Source: Gigaspora rosea
Taxonomy: Eukaryota; Glomeromycota; Glomeromycetes; Diversisporales; Gigasporaceae
Assembly (NCBI GenBank): GCA_003550325.1
Contig: QKWP01000037.1
Location: forward strand, 357,166 to 421,165
Length of the DNA stretch: 64,000 nt
Reading direction: 5' to 3'
Shown here: piece by piece, positions 11,199 through 21,085 of the stretch
How positions within the stretch are numbered: the first letter of the stretch is position 1
How the letters are laid out: each line of letters opens with the position of its first letter
Program-made: the position numbers and the translations under genes
Notes under the pieces: model-generated
Seen by the model: the letters and a program-made list of their open reading frames with translations, nothing else
Database searches by the model: none
What the model was told of the DNA's origin: nothing

Positions 11199-12549
11199 CT
11201 GGATGCAGCAAGTTTGAAGGACTGCTGCTAGCTACAGATGCACGTAAGAGACAAGCGGAGCCTGTTGATAGTAGTGTATTTTTCGTATTAATTATTTGTA
11301 CAGTTTTAGTTCTGGTACCCTTAGTGTAACACTATATTCATATCCATTAAAAATACAGGATCTATCTGGACCCTTTTTTGCAGAACACTAATTATAACCT
11401 TGGTTGTTCCAGAATTTTGCTTCAATAACAACTTTAATGGTTCATATTATACCCGTGATAAATGCCAATACAAGCTAATATATTCTATATTTAGTATGAA
11501 AGCTTCATACCAGGAATGGAGTGATATTGAAGATTTCATATAGTGTATAGTTATACTACAATTCAAATGACGTTCATATACAAAATCTTTGATAAATGCA
11601 TATGTCGAAGCAAGGATGTGAATATATATAGAAACTTTGTATGTTATATCTTCACATCCAATATAGTACTTGCTTCTGTATTTTGTGTTACATAAAATTG
11701 TTAGTTTAACTTTTACCTGATTCTGTAGTTTCGTTTAATTGCTGATAGTATTGCTGTTACAGCAATGTAATACATATTCTGAAGATTTGATTTTTGATCC
11801 ACTAGACATTACCCATAGCAAGATAGAACACCGAAATTGATTTTCCAAGTTCGCATTTACTCTACTAAATTTAGCAGCATCAATCATATAGTACGCTAAT
11901 ACATATTAAATATTTACAAGCACATACCTTTAAAAGGTTAAATTCATATATATACTCATGCTTTCCAAGCAAGCAATTAAACATTTACAGTTTGTACATC
12001 GTATGTATAAATCTTCTTACAGCCTATAATTTGAAAATAATGATGATTAAAAAAAGTATACAACATTTTCTCATCAAATGAATAAATTGATTGGTAAACA
12101 TGTACAGGATACTTGTAATTAAATAATTTTATAATAATAAAAAAAAAATATATAATTATTATATAAATAAATAAATATATTTACGAGGTTCAAAATGATT
12201 CAATTTGGAAAGAAAGTGTTCAATTATTATCAAAAATTATCTGGCATGAACCATATGAATGGAATGGTTATAATATCATTGCCAAAATGGAATAGTATTT
12301 GAAATGGATGGACGTACATTTATTGATGAATTAAAAATGCATATATCAGGTAATAACTATTAATAAATTGTTTTAACATTGATCATTTCACTGTTTTACC
12401 ATATATTAATACAGATTATTTATAGATAATTATATGAAATTAAAGTTTTATACGGATAAATTATCTGTTGAACAAAATTGTTATCCGTTGTCATATTATC
12501 CTGATAATTTCGGATAAAAAATCTAGCAGATCTGAACACTAGCTTTGAA

Positions 12550-14000
12550 ACCAATTCACAAATGTTTGATTATACATTTTTTTGTTTATTAGCTCCCGTA
12601 TATGTATGTTTATGATAAAAATTTATTTGATATTCACTGCCTTTCTTGATTTTTTGATTAATGGATATCCATAAGCCCTCTGTACTAAATTTAGTACAGT
12701 TTAAAAAATTATTTTGCAGCAATAAAAAATAATTTTTATTTAAAACTTTGCTAAAATGTACTTTAATACTGATATTTTTTATTCAAAATTTTAGTGTAAG
12801 TTATATATAAAAATTTTGTATAAATTAGCTTTAAACAAAACTTATATTTTGCCAAATTTGCTGTACTAAGTTAGTCAGTAGAAAAAAATAATTAAAAACA
12901 TAAATTTAAATTTAATAATAAAAATAATAAAAATATAAATTATTTTTAATCTATATTTGAGTTTATAAGTATAAAAAAATTATTAAAATAAAATTAATAG
13001 ATTTTTATTAGGCGGTACAAATCCAAAAATAGATAAATTCACTTATAAAATTTATAGTAAACTAGGCGCATGAGTTGTTTAAAAGGAGTTAGAATAGTGT
13101 ATGCTATATTGTATCGTAGTAAATTTATCAAAATTTTATCAATTTCATATTATAATTTATAGCAGAACAGATAAAGATTTTGTATTAAGGCATGCAAATT
13201 TTTATAATTGGTTTAAATAACAGCTTGGTCAGTAAAGTGAGGTTGTAAATTTTTTTTTAATACAATTAACTAATAGAAGCTCTCTATTTGACAATCATAT
13301 AATATAGAGTGATATATATAACAATTTCACATGTTAATGCATTAGTACTGTAAATTACTATAGAAAATACTCCCCTTGATCAGTATACTCTTGATTTATA
13401 CCAGGTCTATTTCAAGTTTATCGCAATTCATTTGGCTGTTTTTGGAAAAAACTTGCATAAACTTGTTTTTCTATTTTTGGTTTATAACTACCAGGTATTT
13501 TACACAGTAATTTACAGTCGTAGCTTGATTTTTTTTATTAAATTTGACATAACTGTAATTTTTCATGTTCTTGTTTGTTTTGATAGCATTTCACTTTAAT
13601 ATTTCACAATATATGTGAAATTTTATTGTACTATTGAAGCTATAAGAACCTTAATTCTCTAGAGGCTAGGTTTTTACTTTGCAAACTTATTATTTTGTGC
13701 TTCGAAAAAAAACTGCGATTTGGTGACAGAAAATTCATATTAATTATTAATCAAGTTGGGTTATATACTGTAATTAGTGTGATTGAAGTGAATATCGAAT
13801 TTACTATTTACAATCACTTAAATAAAGTAGTTAGACATTCTTACTACATGTTGATAATCAGAATGTTAACAATTTATTTATTTTATTCGAATTACTTTAG
13901 CTTTTATTATTAAATTTAGTAAAATATAGCTGTAGTAATATGTGCAAATTAAATAAGATCTGGTGAATGTGAAATCAAAACAATAAATCAGTTCATTAAT
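12550..14000. other. Non-coding A+T-rich stretch
   Basis: No gene seen. A perfect 20-bp palindrome, CTGTACTAAATTTAGTACAG, lies at 12679-12698. A 72-residue open frame near 13.7-13.9 kb has no recognisable features and is judged to be chance. Confidence 0.5.
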
Positions 14001-14030
14001 TTAGGGTTAGGGTGAGGGTTATGTTAGAGT
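14001..14030. repeat. Short telomere-like TTAGGG repeats
   Basis: TTAGGGTTAGGGTGAGGGTT, a degenerate run of three telomere-type units. A similar short run, TTAGGGTTAGGGTT, lies at about 20470-20483. Too short to be a telomere end. It could be the end of a repeat family. Confidence 0.4.
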
Positions 14031-14084
14031 TGGGGTAGCATGTTTTAGTAAAGAAGTTCTAACCCAAAATATTTTAAGAAATTT

Positions 14085-14600
14085 TTTTTGTTAGAGTACA
14101 AGAAATGGTTTTATAGGAACGCCCCTTGCCCTCTCACAAAAATTGTTCGCTCCTGTAATATTGGTCAATTAAATTTCAGGATCAGATGTAATATAAAATT
14201 TAAAACGAAATTATCTTTTTACAAAAAAACACAAATAGCTTAAATTTTTAATTAGGAAACCACCTTCTGCGGCCTAATTAAAAATAGTTTCATGAAATTT
14301 TACTAATAGAGCATTCTACCCTACGCTGTTTTCACTCTAACCCCAACTATAATGCATTTTTAGTTTTATATACCACTTTTTACTTAAAAAAATAAAATGT
14401 TTGTTTTGACTATCACATTACACCTTAAATTTTATTGGCCAAAATTTTAGGGGTGAACAATTTTTTGTGGAATAGCTACCTAAGTTGTTTTATAGGTGGT
14501 ATGGTCAATTTTTTAAAAAAACCATAATCATTTCAATTTCATATTACACCTAATCCTGCAGTTTAATTGGTTTATTAGGGGTAGTAATACATTGCCATGG
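14085..14600. repeat. Diverged inverted/direct repeat cluster
   Basis: The reverse complement of about 14100-14200 resembles the plus strand of about 14400-14510 (shared words GAACAATTTTTTGTG, TTATAGGTGG and ATTACACCT). A second ATTACACCT-type copy follows at about 14545. This looks like an old foldback element. Similar sequence occurs near 20.65-21.05 kb. Non-coding. Confidence 0.4.
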
Positions 14601-14629
14601 CAGTATTTTATATAATCCTTTATCATTTA

Positions 14630-15330
14630 CTATTATATCTTTAAACTGATTCTGTTAAATTTGATAAATATTGATTTACCATCTCCATTTCAGCTATATA
14701 AATCTAATAGTTTATAATGATTTCAAACTTGATAATCTTTCAGTATTGAACCAAAATTGAGTTTGTAAGTGTAGTAATAATTTATTAATATATTTGCTAC
14801 TTGACAATTTTAATTGTCCAAACATTCTATTATAACATACATGTTTAGCTATTATAAGTATTGTTGAACCACCCCAAACCTATATACATAGTGAACAGAT
14901 TTTGAGAGGTTATCAAGTTTAAAACATTATAAACTATCAGATTTATATAGCAAAAATGGAATTGACATATTAATTTTTTATCAGATTTCACAAATTATCA
15001 ATTTGATAAGACAATATATAACTAGCACTAGTCTTGTAATTGTTTTACTATTGAACCTCCTAAACTGATACTGTATTGTCAAAACTGATAATTTATTAAT
15101 TCTAATAAAAAATTTAATCTACAACTCTTTTATGCTATATAAATTTAATACTATCAAACTTCTCAAAACTAATATATATAATAAATAGGTTTTTTTTAGT
15201 ATTAAAAGTTAACAGGTTTGAAAATACTATAAACTATTAGATTTATATAGCAGAAATGGAGATGATAAATTAAATTTTTATCATATTTGACAAGATCAGT
15301 TTTGAGAGGTTTAACAATAAGTTTATAATG
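14630..15330. repeat. Three diverged copies of a ~120-bp repeat, one inverted
   Basis: Copies at about 14635-14770 (one orientation), 14885-15000 and 15190-15320 (opposite orientation) share GCTATATAAATCTAATAG (or its complement), TTTGATAA and TTTTGAGAGG. The arrangement resembles a foldback element followed by an extra arm. No coding capacity. Confidence 0.55.
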
Positions 15331-16354
15331 TTTTCAACCCTGATAACCTTTCAATGCTAAAACAAATCTGACACTATACACATTGCTTTTGAAAGGTTCA
15401 AAAGCAGAAGTCAAGTTTTCTTTTTGCAGTGCTTATAGATCTTGAGTGGGTATTGCTACAGTTTGTCCACTCTATTCTTAATATGCTCAAGCTTGTAGCT
15501 TTCTAAAAATAAATTATTATCAAAAAGTTAAAATTCTTAATATGTTAGTAAATAGTTTATTGATTGAAAATTATTGCAATCTTGTATTATATAATTTATT
15601 TTATAATTAATAAATAATATAACAATAGAATATAATGATTACTAATGAACAAATCATTTGCCAACACTTATAATGTATCTATAATAAAAAATATACTATT
15701 GTAAACTGCTGGACTGAATCTTTTTTATTACACTGGTTTTAAAATCTATAATTAGACCTATGAGTCTTTTGTATGAGTATAGGTCTAATAATTGGGAGGT
15801 TTATTCTATTTTATTTATTTGTATACCCAGGTCTTTACATTTTACTAAAACTTTATTCCATGTTGTAGATCTGAGTACATACTGTAATAGTTGATTTGGA
15901 AGAATGAGTAAAACAATATAGACAATAGTGCCTATTTACACTCCATCAATGTACAGGAGAAGATATAAATAAGTATTAAAGATTTGGTTAAAGTCGAATA
16001 TGCAATCAGTGGAGACTGAAGGGATGATCTATTACTAATTACTACAATTAATAGAGTTGCAGATGCTAGTGATGCTAATATCAGGAATATCAATAATCTG
16101 ATATCAATATAATAATAATAATATATTATATGAATGAATAATGGGTTCACCAGGGTATTGGAGTTGATCCCAGTTAGGTGATATCAATGTGGGTTTAATT
16201 CAAAAAAGATTTGGAGTTTTCCTACATGTGCAGAAATAAATTATAAACCAATTGGTAGGCCAATATAAGTTATATATATAATTTTGAAGGATTATATTAA
16301 ACTGAATTCAAGTCTTAATAAAAGCTGATTCAAGATTTAAAGTCAAATTCAGTC
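15331..16354. other. Non-coding stretch
   Basis: No gene seen. A 72-residue minus-strand open frame (15932-16150) has a hydrophobic middle but no start context, motif or neighbour that supports it. Confidence 0.4.
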
Positions 16355-16681
16355 TGTTGAATTGAGTTATGATGGGTATTATTAAAGTTGCAAGTTTAAT
16401 TCAAGGATAAGTATAATTTCCAAATGATTTATTTAATACTAAATAGAGAGAATCATTATTAAATAACAATAGAACTGAATTTTTCTTTTAGTCTAGAACT
16501 TGAGGCCTTTATATACATGTTAAATTCTAACTATGTTACTTAGCTACTACTACATTACTTAGCAATTACTAAGTTTATTCTATGAGGGTTATGCTTACTT
16601 TACAATTTCACAATTTCTACTATGCTACATAGTTACCACTATATTACTTAGTAGGCTTTTCAAGCCTTAACTGGTACAACA
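16355..16681 (-). repeat. Possible solo LTR
   Basis: The block begins TGTTGAATT and ends GTACAACA, giving TGTTG/CAACA ends. On the minus strand it has a TATA-like TATATAAAGGCC near 16510. Short words such as ACTACATTACTTAGCA recur inside. No flanking duplication was found, so the borders are uncertain. Confidence 0.3.
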
Positions 16682-17017
16682 GGATTAAACAACTACATTA
16701 ATGTAGCCACTATAATGTTTTAATGTGCCTAAAATAACATTCATATAGTTAAGCTACTAAGCCACACATCATTATTCTTTTAGTATAAATTATTTACATC
16801 AGAACTACACAAATATAGAAATTATTTACAATTTCAAAAATTAAAATTTTAATTCATTACAATACAAAGAGGTCTAATATCTGAGAGGGTCTTGTATATG
16901 GTATATTGAGTTTGTGCTGTACTAAGTTTTTTTTACTAAAAAATCATGCAGTCATTGTAATAGATCATTAATTTGTGATATGAAAACCAATTACTGTATT
17001 TTTGCATAATAACATGC
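16682..17017. other. Non-coding stretch
   Basis: Nothing recognised apart from copies of short words found in the preceding block. Confidence 0.4.
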
Positions 17018-17095
17018 AGGGGTGTAATACTGGTGTAATTTCAAAATTTAGCCAAAATTAAGCTTAATTCAGGCTATTATTCAAGATAATACCAT
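17018..17095. repeat. Second member of the repeat seen at 6900-7022
   Basis: In reverse complement it carries GCCTGAATTAAGCTTAATTT followed by ATTACACCCCTGCATG, matching the 6950-7000 segment with small indels. Confidence 0.5.
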
Positions 17096-17269
17096 GAGTG
17101 AAAATACTGTATATCAGATATAATAAATTATAAGACAAAAGCATTAATGAATTTTTCTTTTGACCATTATTTAAAAAAATTTATTTATTATTAAAAAAAA
17201 GCTATGCCACCAGGTTATTGATCACTATCCCATAATATAAAAACCAGGTATATAATTTTGTGTGGTCTA

Positions 17270-18102
17270 AATTAATATTATTCATGAGCTAATAAAACAT
17301 TCAGTTATAGAATTTATTCATTATTATAAATAAGATGAGTTAACTAGCATTAAAATTATCAATTATAAGCATGCAAAATTTTGTTACAGAACTTATTCAT
17401 GCACTATTCAGGTGAATATAATATGCAATTAAATTTTAGTTTGCATTAGAATGTCATAACTTTTATTGTAAATTATTGAAAAAATTTTATTACAAACTTA
17501 CTATTATAATTCCACAATTTGTGGTTAAGATACATTAGTTTATATTAAATTTGGCATGATTTCTATTGTGAGTTACTGTATAATTTAGCTACAAAATTAC
17601 TTGCTATTCCATTGGCCATAATATGTGATTAAGATAAGTGAGTTAGTTTGTATTGGAATTGAGCTACTTAAAAAGAATTTATTACTGCATTTATTCTCTG
17701 TTCCAGTGACCACAACCATAATATGTGGTAAACAAAATGATTTGCATAGAAATTATTGTATTTCTATTGCAAGTTACTATAAAAAAATCTAAGTCTTGGA
17801 TAGCTTGCATTGGAATTGTTGTGTTTCTGTAAATTATTCATTATAGAACTTACTACTCTGGTAACGACAATATATGATTAATATGAGTTGGTTTGCATTG
17901 AAATAAATATGATTTCAATCACAAAAGACTAAAAAATTCTTTTAAGAACTTACAGTTTTGATAACTATAATAAGTTGTTAAGGTGAGTCTGTTTACATTA
18001 GAATTATCATAATTTCTATTGTGAATATTGTTTCAGAACTTACTCACTATTTTAGTGATTTCTATTATTAGTACTGTAAATATTCTTTTGCAAAACCTAT
18101 TA
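17270..18102. repeat. Degenerate tandem repeats, unit ~90-110 bp
   Basis: About seven to eight diverged units share, in order, AATTTCTATTG(T/C)(A/G)A, GTTACTGTA, AGAACTTACT, CATAATATGTG(A/G)TTAAG and GTTTGCATTGGAATT. The same words return after the MITE at 18274-18310. An old satellite-like array with no coding signal. Confidence 0.55.
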
Positions 18103-18273
18103 CAGTAAAATCTCTATAACTGCACCCTCTACAAGTGCACACCCTCTAAATGCATGCTCAAGTTCTGGCCAAAATTTATACTTGCCCCTATAAATACACT
18201 TTCTCTTATTGATTTCTAAATGCATGTTGTTAAAGCTTAGCCCCAAGAGCGTGCACTTATAGAGGTCTTACTG
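18103..18273. mobile_element. 171-bp pogo/Tigger-like MITE
   Basis: The ends are CAGTAAAATCTCTATAACTG and, inverted, CAGTAAGACCTCTATAAGTG, flanked by TA on both sides. The CAGTAAAACCTCTATAA-type end is characteristic of the pogo/Tigger branch of Tc1/mariner elements. Internal non-coding sequence is also partly inverted. It sits inside the degenerate tandem array. Confidence 0.8.
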
Positions 18274-18719
18274 TATTATTCTTTTGACAAACAACGTATG
18301 GTTCACTAATGCATGTTATTAGTATTATCTATACCTCAATTAATAATATCAAAGACATGTATAATGCATAATGTACAAATGTTGATTTTTAAAATCATAA
18401 AAGATAACTGAGTTCGATATTATTATGTAGAAGACTGTGAATATCATAGTCAAGACATAACTTTGAAAGTCTTGATTTTCACAATATACTGTATATTTTT
18501 TTACTATAAAGTTTGGCATATATTTAGTAAACCTTTTAAGAATGCATTATCTAACTATGAAAGCATAGCTATAATTGGGAATAATCTGAGAATTTAATAA
18601 AACTAACAAATGTATTTTTAGTATGTATGTACATAATTTCAAATAAAGTTTACATGCAATACATACATTTTATTATGGAATCAAAAGTCAAACTTAAAAA
18701 TCTTATAAATACAACCCGA

Positions 18720-19080
18720 ATACGATAAAAAATTTTTGGTACTATATCAATATCGATATCAATATCATTATCGTTATTATTATCTAAACTATCTTGATAT
18801 ATCTGATATATATGGGCTAGGTGCTGCGAAAAGGGACCAAATTGACAAATAAATCTTATTATAACTTATAAGAAAATACAAACTTTAAAGGATTATACTA
18901 CCAAATTTTATTAATACAACAACTATGTGTTTTAAGTAAAAAATGATCCTAATATCATTCTAAATTGATTTATATAAAAAAATTACTTTTGAAAAAATTG
19001 TCAATTTGGACCCTTTTTCCAGCACCTAGCCCATATGATATCGATATCGATAAGATAATATAAAATTATTTAATAAAAAT
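18720..19080. repeat. ATATCG-type simple repeat split by a MITE
   Basis: AATATCGATATCAATATC-type sequence at about 18748-18812 continues after the MITE as GATATCGATATCGATAAG at 19037-19054. Confidence 0.55.
18813..19033. mobile_element. 221-bp MITE with TA target duplication
   Basis: Inverted ends of about 35 bp: TGGGCTAGGTGCTGCGAAAA on the left and, inverted, TGGGCTAGGTGCTGGAAAAA on the right, differing at a few bases. Each is flanked by TA (18811-18812, 19034-19035). Non-coding interior. The TA duplication suggests mobilisation by a Tc1/mariner or related transposase. Confidence 0.8.
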
Positions 19081-19490
19081 CTTTTCCGTTTTAGCCTAAA
19101 AGGAATGTGGCAGGTCACAAGTAAAAACATAGCAATGATCAAGACGATCTACATCTAATCTTAACATTATTGGAAACGATATACAGCATGCTGATAAAAA
19201 AAGATATGAGTTAATTAATAGTAAACTAATAATAAATTTATAGCAAATTCAATTTAAGAGAGTAAAAACAAATTAATATTAAAAAATTTTAGTAAGCCAA
19301 TATAGATTAAATTTTAACCAGTTATAAAGCTAGCTTTTCTGATTATAGTAAAAATAAATTTATTAAATTTTACTAAAAATTTTATAAAATTTATAGATTT
19401 TAGTTTTTATAATTAGAGAAAATGTTTTTCATGCACCTGCATAGCCATGCACCCCTATATGCATGCATATAAATAAGATCATCAAGATAA
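19081..19490. other. Non-coding stretch
   Basis: No gene seen; ends in a short ATGCATGCATATAAAT stretch followed by T-tracts. Confidence 0.4.
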
Positions 19491-20440
19491 GATTTTTGAA
19501 TTTTTTTTTTGCTTTTTTGATTTTTTTTTACTTTTGATTATTTTGTTACTAATTTTTTTCTTTTTTCTTTTTAGCTGCTATTGTTGATGTCATTATGTTG
19601 TGCAGGTGTTGTTGCAAGTATCATCACAAGTGTCATAGCAGGTGTTGTCGCAGGAATTGTCACAGGTGTTATTGCTCGTTTTGTCTTTGGTGCCACAGTT
19701 GGATCTTCAACACGTTTCTTCAGCAAGTGGTCTTGCGTATCTCTTGTAGAATGGTCGTCTGTGGGTCTTTGGCAGTCTTCTAAAGTAATATATTTCTCTG
19801 ACATTGTGGATAGTGTTGTACATTTCTCAGGTGGTGTGGTCTTGTATATTTTTGGGTTGTCTTGTATGTTTTTCCATTGGTTGGTCTTACCAGTTTTTTC
19901 GTAGTTGTCTTGTATGGTTTCTTTCATGTGAATTCGTGTATTTTATGAAGTAATTTTGTTTCATGTTTTTTTGTTTTTTTTTAATATTCGAAAATTTTTA
20001 ATAATGCTTTTACTTTTTTTTATACATAGGCCTTGCTTTGTTTCATTGAGTTTGTGGAAGGATTTCTTCTGGTAGGCTGTCTTGTAAGTTTCTTTATTAG
20101 GTGGTCATTGCATTGTTTCTCTGTTGGGTAAGTTGTTTTGCGAGTTTCTTTTGTTTGCTTTTTTTTTCTTTTTTCCAGTATATTAACAGCTTTTCATTTT
20201 ATATTGTATTACCATTAGTTGTGTTCATTTTGTCTAATAGTGCCTTCAATTTGATTATGTGATTGTTTTTTTTGGTGCTGTGTGTCATCATTTTTTGGTG
20301 TTTTTCCACTGCTTCAGGTGCACTATATATCGTTGTTTCTTGGTATTGTAAATTGTTTCTGGTGCGCTATGTATAGCTGTTTTCTTGTGTTTTGCCATTG
20401 CTTCAGGTATCGTTGTGCTTTAGGATAGGGTTAGGGTAAA
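19491..20440. other. T/G-rich low-complexity region with short internal repeats
   Basis: Both strands are open over 19571-19927. On the minus strand this gives a 118-residue polar, Lys/Thr-rich sequence ending in a TPA/TIP-type repeat; on the plus strand it gives a Gly/Val-rich hydrophobic repeat. Both come from a roughly 12-15 bp tandem motif like GCAGGTGTTGTC. Long T-tracts flank it. Which strand, if either, is coding cannot be decided. A decayed low-complexity gene on the minus strand is possible because Lys/Asn/Thr-rich frames extend, interrupted, to about 20150. Confidence in a gene is low. Confidence 0.3.
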
Positions 20441-21085
20441 AAAAGAAATGTGATAACATTAGAGTTCAGTTAGGGTTAGGGTTCGGATATTCATCTCTTT
20501 GTATTTTTTTAGATAGAGATTTGTTGTTAGCTATATTTTTGCTTTTTTTTTTTTAATAATAAAAAATCTTAAAATTCTTAATAAAATTTCAATTGATGTT
20601 GATTGGCCAGTTATGAGCAATTGATCACAAATTCACGTAATCAGTTTTGATTGGTCGATCACAGGAGCGCACAACCGTGCAGATTCACAGAATTTTTAAA
20701 CCCTTATAATTATATATTTTTTTACAATTATTATAAATTCACTTATAGTATTTTACTACCATAGGTAAATTAGATTTGCAAAATTGTATAACAAAAACAA
20801 AAAATAAATTTTTACAAAACAAAAATAAATTTTAATTACTTTAGGGTTGGGGTAAGGCCTGGAATTTTATCAGGGCATTAGTATATACAAAATTTAGTAA
20901 GGAGTTTTTTTTATTAGAGCTCCAAAGGTGGTTTAATAAACTAAATTTTGAGGTATCAATGTTTTTTTTTTTAAAAAATAAACAAAAAAATGAAATTTTT
21001 TGTTACATCTAATCTTAAGTTTTGATTAGCTATTTTAATAGTTTTTGTAACATAGTATAAAACATCATAGGTGCATTTTAGTAAA
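20441..21085. other. Non-coding stretch with dispersed-repeat sequence
   Basis: Contains a TTAGGGTTAGGGTT run and sequence similar to the 14.1-14.6 kb cluster (TGATTGGCC, ACAGGAGCG, TTACATCTAATC). No gene seen. Confidence 0.4.

Larger units (their letters stand above)
8149..11390. mobile_element. Inner foldback hAT MITE (about 0.4 kb) split by an LTR element
   Basis: Arms of about 187 bp (8149-8335 and 11203-11390) are inverted copies of each other, starting TAGTGTTC(C/T)GCAAAAA. They are flanked by a perfect 8-bp duplication ATTATAAC (8141-8148 and 11391-11398). Without the LTR element inside, the structure is a hairpin with a loop of about 35 bp. It has no coding capacity. It lies within the outer hAT-like element, so it arrived later. 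Confidence 0.85.
7754..12541. mobile_element. Outer hAT-like element interrupted by nested insertions
   Basis: The ends read TAGTGATCGGATCTAGAT on the left and, inverted, TAGTGTTCAGATCTGCTAGAT-like on the right. They are flanked by a perfect 8-bp duplication GCTTTGAA (7746-7753 and 12542-12549). Eight-base duplications and TAGTG-type ends are typical of hAT transposons. After removing the inner insertion the element is about 1.5 kb and no transposase was found, so it is a non-autonomous copy. Near each end there are runs of words such as ATAATCTGTT or ATTATCTG, perhaps subterminal binding repeats. Confidence 0.75.

Noticed and set aside
19581-19904. Hydrophobic Gly/Val-rich plus-strand frame that looks like a membrane protein
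   Set aside because: It arises from a 12-15 bp tandem motif that is open in several frames on both strands, with no supporting start, splice or domain evidence.
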